Source: DASQFI01 sp035633215 (GTDB lineage: Bacteria > Acidobacteriota > Vicinamibacteria > Vicinamibacterales > SCN-69-37). Taken from it: 64,000 nucleotides of DNA. The notes beneath the pieces are model-generated. The model saw nothing but the letters and a program-made list of their open reading frames with translations, was not told where the DNA came from and searched no databases. Of this stretch, positions 53,355 through 63,379 are shown piece after piece. Location of the stretch: NCBI GenBank assembly GCA_035633215.1, contig DASQFI010000009.1, positions 1 through 64,000 on the forward strand. The letters are read 5' to 3'. How positions within the stretch are numbered: the stretch's first letter is position 1; each line of letters opens with the position of its first letter. A program made the translations under genes and the position numbers.

Positions 53355-54041
53355 ATGCCGCTGCGCCGTCACGGGGTCACCCGTCTGGAGGGGTTCAGCG
53401 ATGCCGTGTTCGGCTTCGCACTGACCTTGCTGGTCGTCTCGCTCGAGGTCCCGAACAACGTCGAAGAACTGCTCAAAGACATGCAGGGCCTGGTCGGCTT
53501 CGCGTTGATGTTCGCGATGGTCTGCTGGATCTGGTACGAACACAATGTGTTCTTCCGCAGCTACGGACTGCAGGACCAGTGGACCGTTTTTCTCAACTGC
53601 CTTCTGCTGTTCGTCGTGCTCTTTTATGTGTATCCGCTGAAGTTTCTGACTGCGGCCCTCATGCGGAGGTTCTTCGGCATCGGCCGTGACGGTGGCCCGG
53701 CGATTCGCGGAGATACCGACGGCGCCCCCCTGATGCTCCTCTACAGCAGCGGCGTCGTCCTGATCTTCTTTGTCTTCGTTCTGCTCTATCGACATGCTTG
53801 GAAGAAGCGAGCCACGCTCGAGCTCACGGAGAAGGAAGAACTGTCTCTGAAGTTCGGCCAGCGCGCGCATCTGATCAGCATGGGACTCGGTCTGACGTCA
53901 GTGGCGATTGTGCTCGCGAACGGGAACATGGCGGCGATCGCGGGAATGATCTATGGGCTCATGGGACCGCTGCACGCGTGGAACGGCTATCAGTCCGGGA
54001 AGGCGCACAGCGAGTTCGACAAGCGCGCGCAAGGAACGTGA
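53355..54041 (+). CDS. TMEM175-family potassium channel-like protein
   Basis: A 228-residue membrane protein with the TMEM175 (DUF1211) signature R-x3-FSD in TRLEGFSDAVFGFALTLLVVSLEVP at the start of helix 1. Five to six helices follow (MFAMVCWIWYEHNVFF, VFLNCLLLFVVLFYVYPLKFL, MLLYSSGVVLIFFVFVLLYRH). Bacterial members form tetrameric K+ leak channels. It lies 3 bp upstream of a WYL regulator gene, so the two may be co-transcribed. Confidence 0.9.
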   Translation: MPLRRHGVTRLEGFSDAVFGFALTLLVVSLEVPNNVEELLKDMQGLVGFALMFAMVCWIWYEHNVFFRSYGLQDQWTVFLNCLLLFVVLFYVYPLKFLTAALMRRFFGIGRDGGPAIRGDTDGAPLMLLYSSGVVLIFFVFVLLYRHAWKKRATLELTEKEELSLKFGQRAHLISMGLGLTSVAIVLANGNMAAIAGMIYGLMGPLHAWNGYQSGKAHSEFDKRAQGT

Positions 54042-54044
54042 CGA

Positions 54045-55085
54045 GTGAGAAACGCGGAAGTCATCCGTCAGTGGCAGATTCTGCGGGAGGTCGAAGCGCG
54101 TCGCGCCGGCGTCACGATCCACGACCTTGCGAAGCTGGTCAACGTCTCGACGCGGACGATCCGCCGCGATCTGCAGGCGCTGCAGGAGGCGGGTTTCGCC
54201 GTCTATGACGAGGGCGAAGAAAACGAGACGAAGCGCTGGAAGCTCGACGCGCAGCCGTTCAAGACGATGCAGGAGGGCCTGTCGGTCGGCGACGTCGCCG
54301 CTCTCTATCTCAGCCGGGCCGTGGTCGAGGGTCTCTCGGGATGGCCGCTCGCCGACGAGCTGCGCGCGGCCTTCGAGAAAATCGAGCGCGGACTCAACCC
54401 GCGCATGCGGTCGTTCCTCTCCACGCTCCCCCAGGTCGTCTCAACCAAGGCCGGCCCGCGCGCCCAGCACGCTTCGGGCCGGCTGGTGGATGTCACCCGG
54501 CGCCTCCTCGAGGCGGTCCGTGATCGCCGCGCCGTTGACATGCGATACTTCTCTGCAAGCAGCAACCGGGCTAAGTCGTATGCCGTTCACCCGTACCGGC
54601 TGGCGCTCGCTCAGGGCGGCGTCTACCTGGTCGGATGGGTCCCCCCCTACGACGAGTTCCGGACATTTGCGCTCGAACGCATCGAGCGGCTGACGGTCGG
54701 CGAGCAGACCTTCCGCAAGACGCGGGAACTGCCGCGCGACCTCTTCGGCGGCTCGATGGGCGCGTTCTGGGCCGAGCCGGAGCGGATCGAGTTGGAGTTC
54801 GACGCGCGCGTCGCCCCGTACGTCCGCGGGCGGATCTGGCACGACTCGCAGCGACTCGACGAGCTGCCCGACGGCCGCGTCCGCATGACGCTCGACGTCT
54901 CGAACGACTGGGCGCTCCGGAGCTGGGTGCTGGGATTTGGCGCCAGTGTCCGGGTCGTCACACCTGCGGCGCTCGCCGATGCGTTGCTCGACGAACTCAA
55001 ACGCGCGTGTCATGTGTACGAACCGAAGCTGGACCTGGAGGCGCCGCCGCCGAGGGCGGACGGCACTCCGCCGTTGCCGCTCTAG
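54045..55085 (+). CDS. YafY-type HTH/WYL-domain transcriptional regulator
   Basis: A 346-residue regulator. An N-terminal DeoR-like helix-turn-helix (HDLAKLVNVSTRTIRRDLQALQEAGFAVYDEGE) is followed by a WYL domain (DMRYFSASSNRAKSYAVHPYRLALAQGGVYLVGWVPPYDEFRTFALERIERLTV) and a WCX C-terminal part. WYL domains bind nucleic acid or nucleotide ligands and often respond to DNA damage. It may control the TMEM175 gene just upstream. Pro-rich end. Confidence 0.92.
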   Translation: MRNAEVIRQWQILREVEARRAGVTIHDLAKLVNVSTRTIRRDLQALQEAGFAVYDEGEENETKRWKLDAQPFKTMQEGLSVGDVAALYLSRAVVEGLSGWPLADELRAAFEKIERGLNPRMRSFLSTLPQVVSTKAGPRAQHASGRLVDVTRRLLEAVRDRRAVDMRYFSASSNRAKSYAVHPYRLALAQGGVYLVGWVPPYDEFRTFALERIERLTVGEQTFRKTRELPRDLFGGSMGAFWAEPERIELEFDARVAPYVRGRIWHDSQRLDELPDGRVRMTLDVSNDWALRSWVLGFGASVRVVTPAALADALLDELKRACHVYEPKLDLEAPPPRADGTPPLPL

Positions 55086-55118
55086 TAACGTGAACGGCGT
55101 TTTGCTTCTGACTGGCCT

Positions 55119-56369
55119 ATGAGACTGTCCCTGCCGCGGGTCCTGAGCGTGACGACGGTCGTCGCGGTCGCGACCAGTCCGTGGCTGGGCGCGCAACAGC
55201 AAGATCCCCAACGTCCGGTCTTTCGCGCCGAAGTCGTCCAGCTCCGCGTCGACGTGCAGGTCGTGGCCAACGACGGGCATCCGATTCCGAACCTGGAGAT
55301 CGGAGATTTCAAAGTCGCGATCGACGGCCGCCCGCGGCGGATTGTTTCGGCCGAGCTCGTGCAGTACTCGCAGCCGGCTCCCGACGCCGTCGCGGCCGTC
55401 GTGCCGATTCGCACGCCGGGTCAGGTGCCGGAGGACAGCCGGCTCTACATCCTGGCCGTGGACCAGGCAGCATTCTCGACCGGCGCGCTGATGGCCGTGC
55501 GTCCCGCGATCCGCCGCTTCATCGAGCAGCTCCGGCCTGAGGACATGGTCGGCCTGTACGACTTCCCGTTCCGCGAGCCGCTCATGAACCTTACGCACGA
55601 CCACACCGACGTGACGCGCGCGTTCTCGCGTCTGGTCGGCATGAGAGAACCGGCGGCGAGCACGTTCAACCTGTCGCCGTCGGAGATCGTCGACATCACC
55701 GCGCTCGACGTGGACACCCTCAACCGCGTCGTCGCCCGCGAGTGCGATCTGGCCGATCCGTTCTGTGCCTCGATGGTGCGGCAGGAAGCGAGCGCGATCG
55801 CGGGAATGGCCGAGACCGAGGCGCAGCAGCGGCTGCGCAGCCTGGGCAACCTCGTCCGCGGTCTGTCGCGCGTCCCGGGGCGCAAGACCGTCGTGCTCGT
55901 CAGCGGCGGCATGCTGAGCAGCACGCGTGTCGGCGGCCGGCCGGACGTGAGCGGACTCATCGGCCAGCTCGGCGAGCTGGCGTCGGCGGCCGACGCCAAC
56001 TTCTACGTGCTCCATTGGGACTCGTCGTACATGGAGACCTATTCGGCGGCCGGAAGCCGCCCGGGCCGGAATTACGTGGACCGGTTCCAGACGCTTTTTG
56101 GCGACCGGCATGCGCTCGGACAGGGACTGGAGTGGCTGGCGGGCAAGGCCGGCGGCTCGCTGCTGCGCGTCGAAGCCGGCATCGGCGACTACGCGTTTGA
56201 CCGCGTGCTCCGGGAAACGGCGGCATACTATCTGCTCGGCGTGGAGCCGGCCGACGAAGACCGCGACGGAAAGATGCATTTCCTGCGCGTCGAGGTCAGC
56301 CGCCGCGGCGCGACGGTCCGGAACCGTACGCACGTGTTCGTACCGCGCCGAGGGACATCACCGTCATGA
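55119..56369 (+). CDS. VWFA-related acidobacterial-type secreted protein, copy 1
   Basis: A 416-residue protein with a signal-like N-terminus (LPRVLSVTTVVAVATSPWLGAQQQ), then RAEVVQLRVDVQVVANDGHPIPNLEIGDFKVAIDGRPRRI, the entry of the acidobacterial VWFA domain. The VWFA core YILAVDQAAFSTGALMAVRPAIRRFIEQLRPEDMVGLYDF has a degenerate MIDAS (DQAAFS rather than DxSxS), and the end is RETAAYYLLGVEPADEDRDGKMHFLRVEV. The function of the family is unknown. Overlaps its paralogue by 4 bp. Confidence 0.9.
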   Translation: MRLSLPRVLSVTTVVAVATSPWLGAQQQDPQRPVFRAEVVQLRVDVQVVANDGHPIPNLEIGDFKVAIDGRPRRIVSAELVQYSQPAPDAVAAVVPIRTPGQVPEDSRLYILAVDQAAFSTGALMAVRPAIRRFIEQLRPEDMVGLYDFPFREPLMNLTHDHTDVTRAFSRLVGMREPAASTFNLSPSEIVDITALDVDTLNRVVARECDLADPFCASMVRQEASAIAGMAETEAQQRLRSLGNLVRGLSRVPGRKTVVLVSGGMLSSTRVGGRPDVSGLIGQLGELASAADANFYVLHWDSSYMETYSAAGSRPGRNYVDRFQTLFGDRHALGQGLEWLAGKAGGSLLRVEAGIGDYAFDRVLRETAAYYLLGVEPADEDRDGKMHFLRVEVSRRGATVRNRTHVFVPRRGTSPS

Positions 56370-57598
56370 AGAGAGCCGCCGTCGCGACCGCGCTGATGCT
56401 GCTCCTCGAGGGCTGGCTCTCGGCGCAGGCCCAGGAACCGCAGCCCCAGGCTCCCGTCTTCCGTACGACCGTGGACGTCGTCGCCATCGACGTGCAGGTC
56501 GTCGACCGGTCGGGCGAGCCGCTCAAGGGCCTTACGCCGGTGGATTTCGAAGTCAAGATCGACGGGAAGGCGCGGCAGATCGTGTCAGTGGACCTGATCG
56601 AGTACTCGAGCGTCCCGCCGACGGTGCTGCCCGTGCGCACGCCGGGCAAGCTCATGCCCGACGCGCGCGTGTTCATCGTCGCCATCGACGAGTACAGCTT
56701 CGTGCCGGCGGCTATCGGTCCGGCGATGCAGGCGGCGCGCCGGTTCGTTCAGCAGCTTCGGCCCGAGGACGTCGTCTCGATCTACGCGTATCCGTTTCAT
56801 GACGGGTCGCTCGATCTCACGCACGACCACTACGCGGCCGAGCGCGCGCTCGATCGCGTGCACGGCCGCCGCGACCGGCAGCTTGGGATGTTCTCGCTCA
56901 CCCCGTCGGAGATCGTCGACATCACGGCCGATGACCAGGCGGTGACGAACCGCGTGATCAGCCGAGAGTGTTCGCCGACGGATCCGACCTGCCCCGGCGC
57001 TGTGCGATCCGAAGCCCACTCCATCGCGGGCTATTTCGAGGGCCAGGCCGCGCAAAGCATCAGCTCGCTGTCGCTGCTCGTGAGATCGCTCCGGCGGCTG
57101 CCCGGCCGGAAGACGCTCGTCTTGATGAGCGGCGGCGTCATGACGAGCGACCGGACCGGCGGAAGACCCGACGTGACCGGCTTGTTCTCAGCCCTCGGCG
57201 AAGACGCGGCGGCGTCGGAAACGAACCTTTACGTGCTCCACTGGGACACCAACTTCCTCGAGACGTACTCCGCGGCCAACCCGACGGGGACGTCGGCCAG
57301 CGACCGGTTCACCTCGGCGTTCCGCGACAGCGACACGTTCCGGCACGGTCTGGACGCGGTCGCGGGCAAGTCCGGCGGCGCGCTGCTTGCCATCGAAGCC
57401 GGGACGGGGCAGTACGCATTCGACCGCGTCCTGCGCGAGAACACGGCGTACTACCTGCTCGGCGTCGCGTCCAACACGACCGACCGTGACGGCCGGCTGC
57501 ACTTCATCAATGTGAAGACCAAGGCGCGCGGCGCGACGGTGCGCAGCCGGACCCACGTCGTCATACCGTCCGTTCCCGGACAGCCAGCGGGCCGCTGA
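56366..57598 (+). CDS. VWFA-related acidobacterial-type secreted protein, copy 2
   Basis: A 410-residue paralogue of the preceding gene, with the same order: signal peptide (VATALMLLLEGWLSAQAQ), RTTVDVVAIDVQVVDRSGEPLKGLTPVDFEVKIDG, VFIVAIDEYSFVPAAIGPAMQAARRFVQQLRPEDVVSIYAY, LTPSEIVDITADD and RENTAYYLLGVASNTTDRDGRLHFINV. The MIDAS aspect is again DEYSF. It is translationally coupled to copy 1 (ATGA), so the two probably act as a pair, perhaps as a heterodimer at the cell surface. Confidence 0.9.
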   Translation: MKRAAVATALMLLLEGWLSAQAQEPQPQAPVFRTTVDVVAIDVQVVDRSGEPLKGLTPVDFEVKIDGKARQIVSVDLIEYSSVPPTVLPVRTPGKLMPDARVFIVAIDEYSFVPAAIGPAMQAARRFVQQLRPEDVVSIYAYPFHDGSLDLTHDHYAAERALDRVHGRRDRQLGMFSLTPSEIVDITADDQAVTNRVISRECSPTDPTCPGAVRSEAHSIAGYFEGQAAQSISSLSLLVRSLRRLPGRKTLVLMSGGVMTSDRTGGRPDVTGLFSALGEDAAASETNLYVLHWDTNFLETYSAANPTGTSASDRFTSAFRDSDTFRHGLDAVAGKSGGALLAIEAGTGQYAFDRVLRENTAYYLLGVASNTTDRDGRLHFINVKTKARGATVRSRTHVVIPSVPGQPAGR

Positions 57599-57678
57599 AA
57601 ACCGCGGCCCGAACTACGAACTTAGAACTTCAAACTTAGAACTCAACTCCAGCCGCTTTCACTCCGTCTAAGTTCGAC

Positions 57679-60291
57679 GTGCGAACAGGCAAACGGTTCG
57701 GCGTGTGGGTGCTCGCGTGGTCGCTGTCCGGGCCCGTTCTGGCGGCCGACGCGACCTCAGGTTTCTTTTTTGGTGCGCATTTCAGCACAAAGAAACCCGG
57801 GATCTTCTCAGCATCCGTCGCCGGAGCGGTCGCGATTCCGATCGGCACCGACCCCATCAAAGTCGACGGCGAGCTGGCCGAGGAGATCTGGAGCAAGGCG
57901 CCGCCGATCACCGAGTTTCTGCAGCGCGATCCCACCGAAGGCGCGAAACCGACGCGCGAGACCGAGGCGCGCGTGCTGTTCGATGCCACGGCGCTCTACG
58001 TTGCCGTCCGGGCGATGGAGCCCGATCCGGCCAGGATCGTCGGCCATCTGACGCGGCGCGACGAGAACTCGCCGTCGGACTGGATCCGCGTAATGGTCGA
58101 TTCGTACCGCGATCGGCGGACGGCGTACGAGTTCGGGGTCAATGCGGCCGGCGTCAAGCAGGATCGCTACTGGTTCAACGACAACAACAACGACACGAGC
58201 TGGGACGCGGTCTGGGACGTCGCGATCGCAAAGAGTCCGCAAGGCTGGCGCGCCGAGTTCCGGATCCCGTTCTCGCAGCTCCGGTTCAATCCGGCTTCGA
58301 GCGCCGCGTTCGGGTTCGCGATCGTCCGCACGGTCGCGCACGTGAATGAGACGTCCACCTGGCCGCTCCTCGCGCGGAGCGCGAGCGGGTACGTGTCGTC
58401 GTTTGGCGATCTCACCGGACTCGCGTTTACCGGCGCGCAGAAACGACTCGAGCTTGCGCCCTACCTGGTCGCGCAGCTGACGACCGCGCCCGTCGCGTCG
58501 GGCAATCCGCTGGTCGGATCGGCAGACCCCGACGCGTCGGTCGGCGTCGATCTCAAATACAAGCTCGCGCCGGGCCTCACCTTGACGGGCACGGTGAACC
58601 CGGACTTCGGCCAGGTCGAGGCGGATCCGGCCGTCGTGAACCTCGGCGCATTCGAGACCTTCTTTGCCGAACGGCGTCCGTTCTTCGTGGAGGGGTCCGG
58701 CAACTTCTCGTTCGATCTCGACTGCAACGACGGGCAGTGCACCGGGCTCTTCTACTCGCGCCGCATCGGGCGGGCGCCGCATCGGTTCGTCGACGCCCCG
58801 GACGGCGGCTACGCGGCGCAGCCATCGAATTCGACGATCGTCGGCGCGGCCAAACTCACCGGGCGGGTCGGCAAGTTCTCGATTGGCGCGCTCAACGCCC
58901 TCACGACGCGTGAGAACGCGCATCTGGCGTCGGGCCCGACCCTTTCGGAATCCACCACCCCCGTCGAGCCGCTCACGAGCTACTCGGTCATGCGCGCCAA
59001 CCGCGAGTTCTCGAACCGATCGCGGCTGGGCTTCATCTTCACGAGCACGAACCGCGCGCTGACGGACGAGCTGCGGTTTCTTCCCGACACGGCGATCACA
59101 GGCGGCATCGACGGCGACTGGCGCCTTCGAAACGGGCGGTACAGCCTCACCGGGTACTGGGCGGGTAGCACGGTGCGCGGCGACGCCGGCGCGATCGATC
59201 GCCTGCAGCGGAGCAACGTCCACAGCTTTCAGCGGCCGGACGCCGGCCACGTCACGTACGATCCGACGCGCACGCGGCTCGACGGCCATGCCGGCGGTCT
59301 GAATTTCAACAAGATCAGCGGCGAGCGCGTCCGCGGCAGCTCCAACGTCGGGTTCAAGTCGCCTGGCTTCGATGTGAATGACCTGGGCTTCCAATCACGC
59401 GCCGACGAGATCTCGCTCAGCAACTGGTACCAAATCCGCGACGACAAGCCCGGTAAGTACGTCCGCAACCGGAACATCAACTTCAATCAGTGGGCGGGCT
59501 GGAACTTCGACGGCGACCTGCGGTTCTCCGGCGGCAACATCAACAGCCACTGGACGTTCACGAACAACTGGAGCCTCGGCAGCGGCTTCAACGTCAACAG
59601 CGAAGGCTTTGCCGATCGTCATACGCGCGGCGGACCGGGCGCGCTCGTGACGGGCAACCTGAATCAGTGGGGCTACTTCAACTCCGACAACCGCAGGAGA
59701 TTCTCGTACTACCTCAACTTCTCCTGGTTCAACGATCGCCACGGATCGAGCGGATGGAGCCTGGACCCGGGTGTGAACTTCCGTCCCACGTCTGGTCTGC
59801 TCTTCAGCGTGGGACCTGGCATGAACATCAATAACAGTCAGACGCAGTGGGTCGAAAACGTCACGGTGCATGACGCGACGCACGACGTCTTCGGCCGCAT
59901 CGATCAGAAAACGCTTGGGATGTCGGCGCGCGTCAACTACACCATGACGCCGACGCTCTCACTCCAAATCTACGCGCGCCCGTTCGTCTCCGCCGGCCGG
60001 TACTCCAATTTCAAGGAGCTCGTGAACGGCCGCGCGAAACGTTACGAGGATCGATACGCGCCGTACGACTATGACGGCAATCCTGACTTCAACTTCCGCT
60101 CGTTCCGGACGACGAACGTGCTTCGGTGGGAATATCGCCCCGGCTCGGCGCTCTTCATCGTCTGGCAGCAGGGCCGCGAAGAGGTGGCGCCGATCGGCGA
60201 TTTCCGGTTCGGCCGCGATCTCGGCGGCGCGTTCAACGCGCCGGCGACGAACGTGTTCCTCGTCAAGCTCAGCCACTGGCTGAACTTCTGA
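57679..60291 (+). CDS. DUF5916 outer-membrane protein with CBM9-like domain
   Basis: An 870-residue exported protein (GTG start; signal MRTGKRFGVWVLAWSLSGPVLAAD). A CBM9-like N-terminal domain (IPIGTDPIKVDGELAEEIWSKAPPITEFLQRDPTEGAKPTRETEARVLFDATALYVAVRAME) precedes a long beta-rich DUF5916 part (VDLKYKLAPGLTLTGTVNPDFGQVEADPAVVNLGAFETFFAERRPFFVEG) ending in an aromatic …LSHWLNF. It probably forms an outer-membrane barrel with a sugar-binding face. The 80-bp gap before it has AACTTAGAACTT repeats. Confidence 0.9.
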   Translation: MRTGKRFGVWVLAWSLSGPVLAADATSGFFFGAHFSTKKPGIFSASVAGAVAIPIGTDPIKVDGELAEEIWSKAPPITEFLQRDPTEGAKPTRETEARVLFDATALYVAVRAMEPDPARIVGHLTRRDENSPSDWIRVMVDSYRDRRTAYEFGVNAAGVKQDRYWFNDNNNDTSWDAVWDVAIAKSPQGWRAEFRIPFSQLRFNPASSAAFGFAIVRTVAHVNETSTWPLLARSASGYVSSFGDLTGLAFTGAQKRLELAPYLVAQLTTAPVASGNPLVGSADPDASVGVDLKYKLAPGLTLTGTVNPDFGQVEADPAVVNLGAFETFFAERRPFFVEGSGNFSFDLDCNDGQCTGLFYSRRIGRAPHRFVDAPDGGYAAQPSNSTIVGAAKLTGRVGKFSIGALNALTTRENAHLASGPTLSESTTPVEPLTSYSVMRANREFSNRSRLGFIFTSTNRALTDELRFLPDTAITGGIDGDWRLRNGRYSLTGYWAGSTVRGDAGAIDRLQRSNVHSFQRPDAGHVTYDPTRTRLDGHAGGLNFNKISGERVRGSSNVGFKSPGFDVNDLGFQSRADEISLSNWYQIRDDKPGKYVRNRNINFNQWAGWNFDGDLRFSGGNINSHWTFTNNWSLGSGFNVNSEGFADRHTRGGPGALVTGNLNQWGYFNSDNRRRFSYYLNFSWFNDRHGSSGWSLDPGVNFRPTSGLLFSVGPGMNINNSQTQWVENVTVHDATHDVFGRIDQKTLGMSARVNYTMTPTLSLQIYARPFVSAGRYSNFKELVNGRAKRYEDRYAPYDYDGNPDFNFRSFRTTNVLRWEYRPGSALFIVWQQGREEVAPIGDFRFGRDLGGAFNAPATNVFLVKLSHWLNF

Positions 60292-60372
60292 GACGCTCGC
60301 TCGCCGCGTACCTGGCAGCTCGCAACACAAGGCAGAACGCAAGAATCTCCATAATTCCTTCCTGGTGAGCCC

Positions 60373-63054
60373 TCATGATCCTTTCAGAGCCACCACCGGA
60401 TCGACGGCGGCCGCTCGAGCCGCAGGCGCCCAGGCCGCCAGAATCGACAGCAGACCGAGCACGAGCGCGATCGGGAGCGACACTGCCGCGTTGAACGTGC
60501 CGGCGCCAGCCACCATCGATTCGAGCCCGCGCGCGCCGAAGTAGGCAGTGGCGATGCCAGCCGCCGCTCCCAGGAGCACCAGCGCGCCGGCTTCGCGAAG
60601 GACGCCGCGCTGGATGTCCGCCGGGCGTGCGCCCAGGGCCATCCGGACGCCGAACTCGCGCGAGCGCTGCGCGACGGACGTCGAGACGACGCCGTAGAGT
60701 CCGACGGCGGTCAGCATCAGCGCGATCAGACCGAACGCCGCCGCGGCCCACATCACCATCCGGGCCGGAAAGAGCGGCACGCGCCGCAGCTCGTCGAAGG
60801 TCATCACGTCGTAGGGCGCGAGCCTCGGATCGACCGCCGCCATCTGCGGCTTCAGCTCCTTCATCACCGCGGCCACATCCTGCTTCGTGCGGACGTGCAC
60901 TACGAAGCTGCCGGGCGGCTGCAGCGCCGTCGGGATGTACATGAACGGCATCGGCGTCTCGCCGATTTCGTAGTATGCGTGGTCGCGCACGACGCCGGCG
61001 ACAGTCACCATGCCACGACCGATGATCTCGACCGGCTGACCGACGGCGCGCTTGTCGGGCCAGAAGCGGCGGGCAAAGGTCTCGTTCACGACGAGCGCGG
61101 CGGGCGCGAGGTCGCGCGGCGACCACGACTGCCCGTCGACGAAGCCAATGCCCAGCGTCTGGAAGAAGTCAGGCCCGACCATATTGAAGTCGATGGACAC
61201 GCTACGCCGGCCGTTCGGAATGACGTACCCGGGGATCGCGATCCCCATCCGGTCGCGGCCGATGTTGAGCGGCACCGACGTGCTGATGTCGGCGCTCGCG
61301 ACGGCGGGATGGCGGCGGACACGCTCGAGCAGCCGATCCGTCAGGTCGCGCCGCACGTCGGGCGTCTCGCGCTGAAGGTTGAACGACGAGATGCCCAGGC
61401 CGTCCGTTTGGAATCCCGGCGTCAGACCATGCTGGCGCACGAGCGCGGCGCCGAGCAGTCCGGCCGCAGTGAGGAGCACGATGGAAACGGTCACCTGAAC
61501 GAGCACGGCGACTTTGCGCAGCCGCGAGCCGCGGCGGCCGCCCGCGACGGTGCCGCCCGCGTCCTTCAGCAGCGGGAAGGCCTGCACGCGGCCGGCGCGC
61601 CAGGCGGGAGCCAGCCCGAACACCAGACCAGACGCAACCGAGAGCGCGGCCGCATACGCGACCATCCGCCAGTCGAGTGCCGTCTCGAACGACAGATCGC
61701 CCAGGATCTGCAGCGGCAGCGGAATCCGCGCGAGACCGGCGCCGGTCAGCCGCGCGACGATGAGCCCGGCGAGGCCGCCGAGCACGGCGAGGCACAAGCA
61801 CTCCGTCAGCCACTCGCTCGCGAGACGGCCGCGGCCGGCGCCGAGGGACAGGCGGATGGCCATCTCGCGCCGCCGCGCGGCCAGGCGCGCCTGCATCACG
61901 CCGGCGAGATTCGCACAGGTGACGATCATCAGCAGGACGGTGAACCCGAACACCATGGCCAGGACAGGAGTCATCACTTCTCGATCGGCCTCGTTCACGG
62001 CGGAAGCTGGTGTGACGGCGAAGTCGAACTTCGACGGGAACGAGTTGGGATAGCGTTTCTGAATGTCGGCGGCGGCGAGACCGAGCTCGTGCCGGACGCT
62101 CGCGAGGTCGGCGCCCGGCTGCAGCCGGCCGATCATCGACAGCCAGCCCCAGCCCCGCCGGCTGAGCGACCGCCCGGACGGCCGGACCGACTCGTGCATC
62201 ATCAGCGGCGCCCAGAAATCGACCGCGTGCGCACTGAAGGTGCCGCGGTAGCCCGGCGGTGTGATCCCGACAATTTCGAACGGCACGCCGTTGACGTACA
62301 GCTTCTGGCCGATCGCCGACACCTGGCCCGCGAAGCGCGACCGCCAGTAGCCGTGCGACAGGACCGCGACCGGATGCGCCCCCTCTGTGACTTCGTCGCG
62401 CTCGTCGAGCAGGCGGCCGGACGCGGGCGCAAGTCCCAGCACACGGAAGTAGTTGCCGGTCACGAGCTCGACCGTTCGCACGTCGATCGCATCGCCGGTG
62501 CCGACGCGGGCCGAAACGACCGCGTGTGCCGAGAGATCCAGGCCCGTCACGCCCTTGCGGCCGTCGACAAAGTTTGGATAGGACACGACGTCGCGATCGT
62601 TGCGGTCGTCGACGCCGTACACGCGAACGAGGCTCGCGGGATCGCGGGCGGGAAGTGGCGCGAGGAGGAAGGTGTTGACGAAGCTGAAGATCGTGAGGTT
62701 GGCGCCGGTCCCGAGCGCCAGCGTTGCGATCGCGGCGGCCGTGAACAACGGTTGACGGCCCAGCATCCGAAGCGTCCGACGGAGATCGCGCGCCCACATC
62801 GTCACGCGGCGCTCGCGGCGTTCTGGCAATACAGTCGCCCAGCTGACATTCATCGCCAACCTCCTGCATTCGACCGCGATAGCGACCAGACGCAGACCGT
62901 ACCGAAGTCGTGCGACGGCGAGGGCCACCCCTCGTCCGGCGGCGGCGTGACTCATCCACTCCTGGCGGAGATCGGCAACGGCCGGATCGAAGGCTCGCTC
63001 GCGCAGCGAGTCTGGGACGAGCCGCCGGCAGAGTCCGGTCCAGCGATCAGGCAT
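60373..63054 (-). CDS. ADOP-type FtsX-like ABC transporter permease
   Basis: An 893-residue permease of the acidobacterial duplicated orphan permease type. An N-terminal cytoplasmic module (RWTGLCRRLVPDSLRERAFDPAVADLRQEW) is followed by two MacB_PCD/FtsX halves: DLRRTLRMLGRQPLFTAAAIATLALGTGANLTIFSFVNTFL with a periplasmic core, and a second FtsX (VMWAAAAFGLIALMLTAVGLYGVVSTSVAQRSREFGVRMALGARPADIQRGVL). No ATPase is nearby, as usual for this group. It overlaps the PadR stop by 8 bp. Confidence 0.94.
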   Translation of the reverse strand: MPDRWTGLCRRLVPDSLRERAFDPAVADLRQEWMSHAAAGRGVALAVARLRYGLRLVAIAVECRRLAMNVSWATVLPERRERRVTMWARDLRRTLRMLGRQPLFTAAAIATLALGTGANLTIFSFVNTFLLAPLPARDPASLVRVYGVDDRNDRDVVSYPNFVDGRKGVTGLDLSAHAVVSARVGTGDAIDVRTVELVTGNYFRVLGLAPASGRLLDERDEVTEGAHPVAVLSHGYWRSRFAGQVSAIGQKLYVNGVPFEIVGITPPGYRGTFSAHAVDFWAPLMMHESVRPSGRSLSRRGWGWLSMIGRLQPGADLASVRHELGLAAADIQKRYPNSFPSKFDFAVTPASAVNEADREVMTPVLAMVFGFTVLLMIVTCANLAGVMQARLAARRREMAIRLSLGAGRGRLASEWLTECLCLAVLGGLAGLIVARLTGAGLARIPLPLQILGDLSFETALDWRMVAYAAALSVASGLVFGLAPAWRAGRVQAFPLLKDAGGTVAGGRRGSRLRKVAVLVQVTVSIVLLTAAGLLGAALVRQHGLTPGFQTDGLGISSFNLQRETPDVRRDLTDRLLERVRRHPAVASADISTSVPLNIGRDRMGIAIPGYVIPNGRRSVSIDFNMVGPDFFQTLGIGFVDGQSWSPRDLAPAALVVNETFARRFWPDKRAVGQPVEIIGRGMVTVAGVVRDHAYYEIGETPMPFMYIPTALQPPGSFVVHVRTKQDVAAVMKELKPQMAAVDPRLAPYDVMTFDELRRVPLFPARMVMWAAAAFGLIALMLTAVGLYGVVSTSVAQRSREFGVRMALGARPADIQRGVLREAGALVLLGAAAGIATAYFGARGLESMVAGAGTFNAAVSLPIALVLGLLSILAAWAPAARAAAVDPVVALKGS

Positions 63055-63379
63055 GCGAGCCTCGACGCGTCAGCCGCACCGATCCGAGCCGCTCGAGATA
63101 GAACGCGCGGGTGTCGGACACGGCGCGGAGCCCGGTGCGCGTCAATCGGTACCTGCGCTCCTTCAGCGTCTGCCCCGCCAGGATCTTCTGCTCGTACCAG
63201 CCTTCGACGAGACCGGCCTCTTCCAGGCGCGCCATCATTTGATAGAAGGCGGGGCTGCTGTTGCGGACGCCGACCGACGACAGCAGGGCGCGCAGCTCGC
63301 GGCCGGCCTGTTCGTCGACGGACAGGGCCTCGAGGACCAGGAACTGCAGATGGGTGATGGGTGGAAGCTTTGGTGACAT
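63047..63379 (-). CDS. PadR-family transcriptional regulator
   Basis: A 110-residue PadR winged helix: LQFLVLEALSVDEQAGRELRALLSSVGVRNSSPAFYQMMARLEEAGLVEGWYEQKILAGQTLKERRYRLTRTGLRAV. PadR genes commonly precede ADOP permeases in acidobacteria, and here the frames overlap, so the regulator and pump are one transcription unit. The start codon lies in a perfect palindrome (63373-63387), a likely own operator. Confidence 0.92.
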   Translation of the reverse strand: MSPKLPPITHLQFLVLEALSVDEQAGRELRALLSSVGVRNSSPAFYQMMARLEEAGLVEGWYEQKILAGQTLKERRYRLTRTGLRAVSDTRAFYLERLGSVRLTRRGSHA

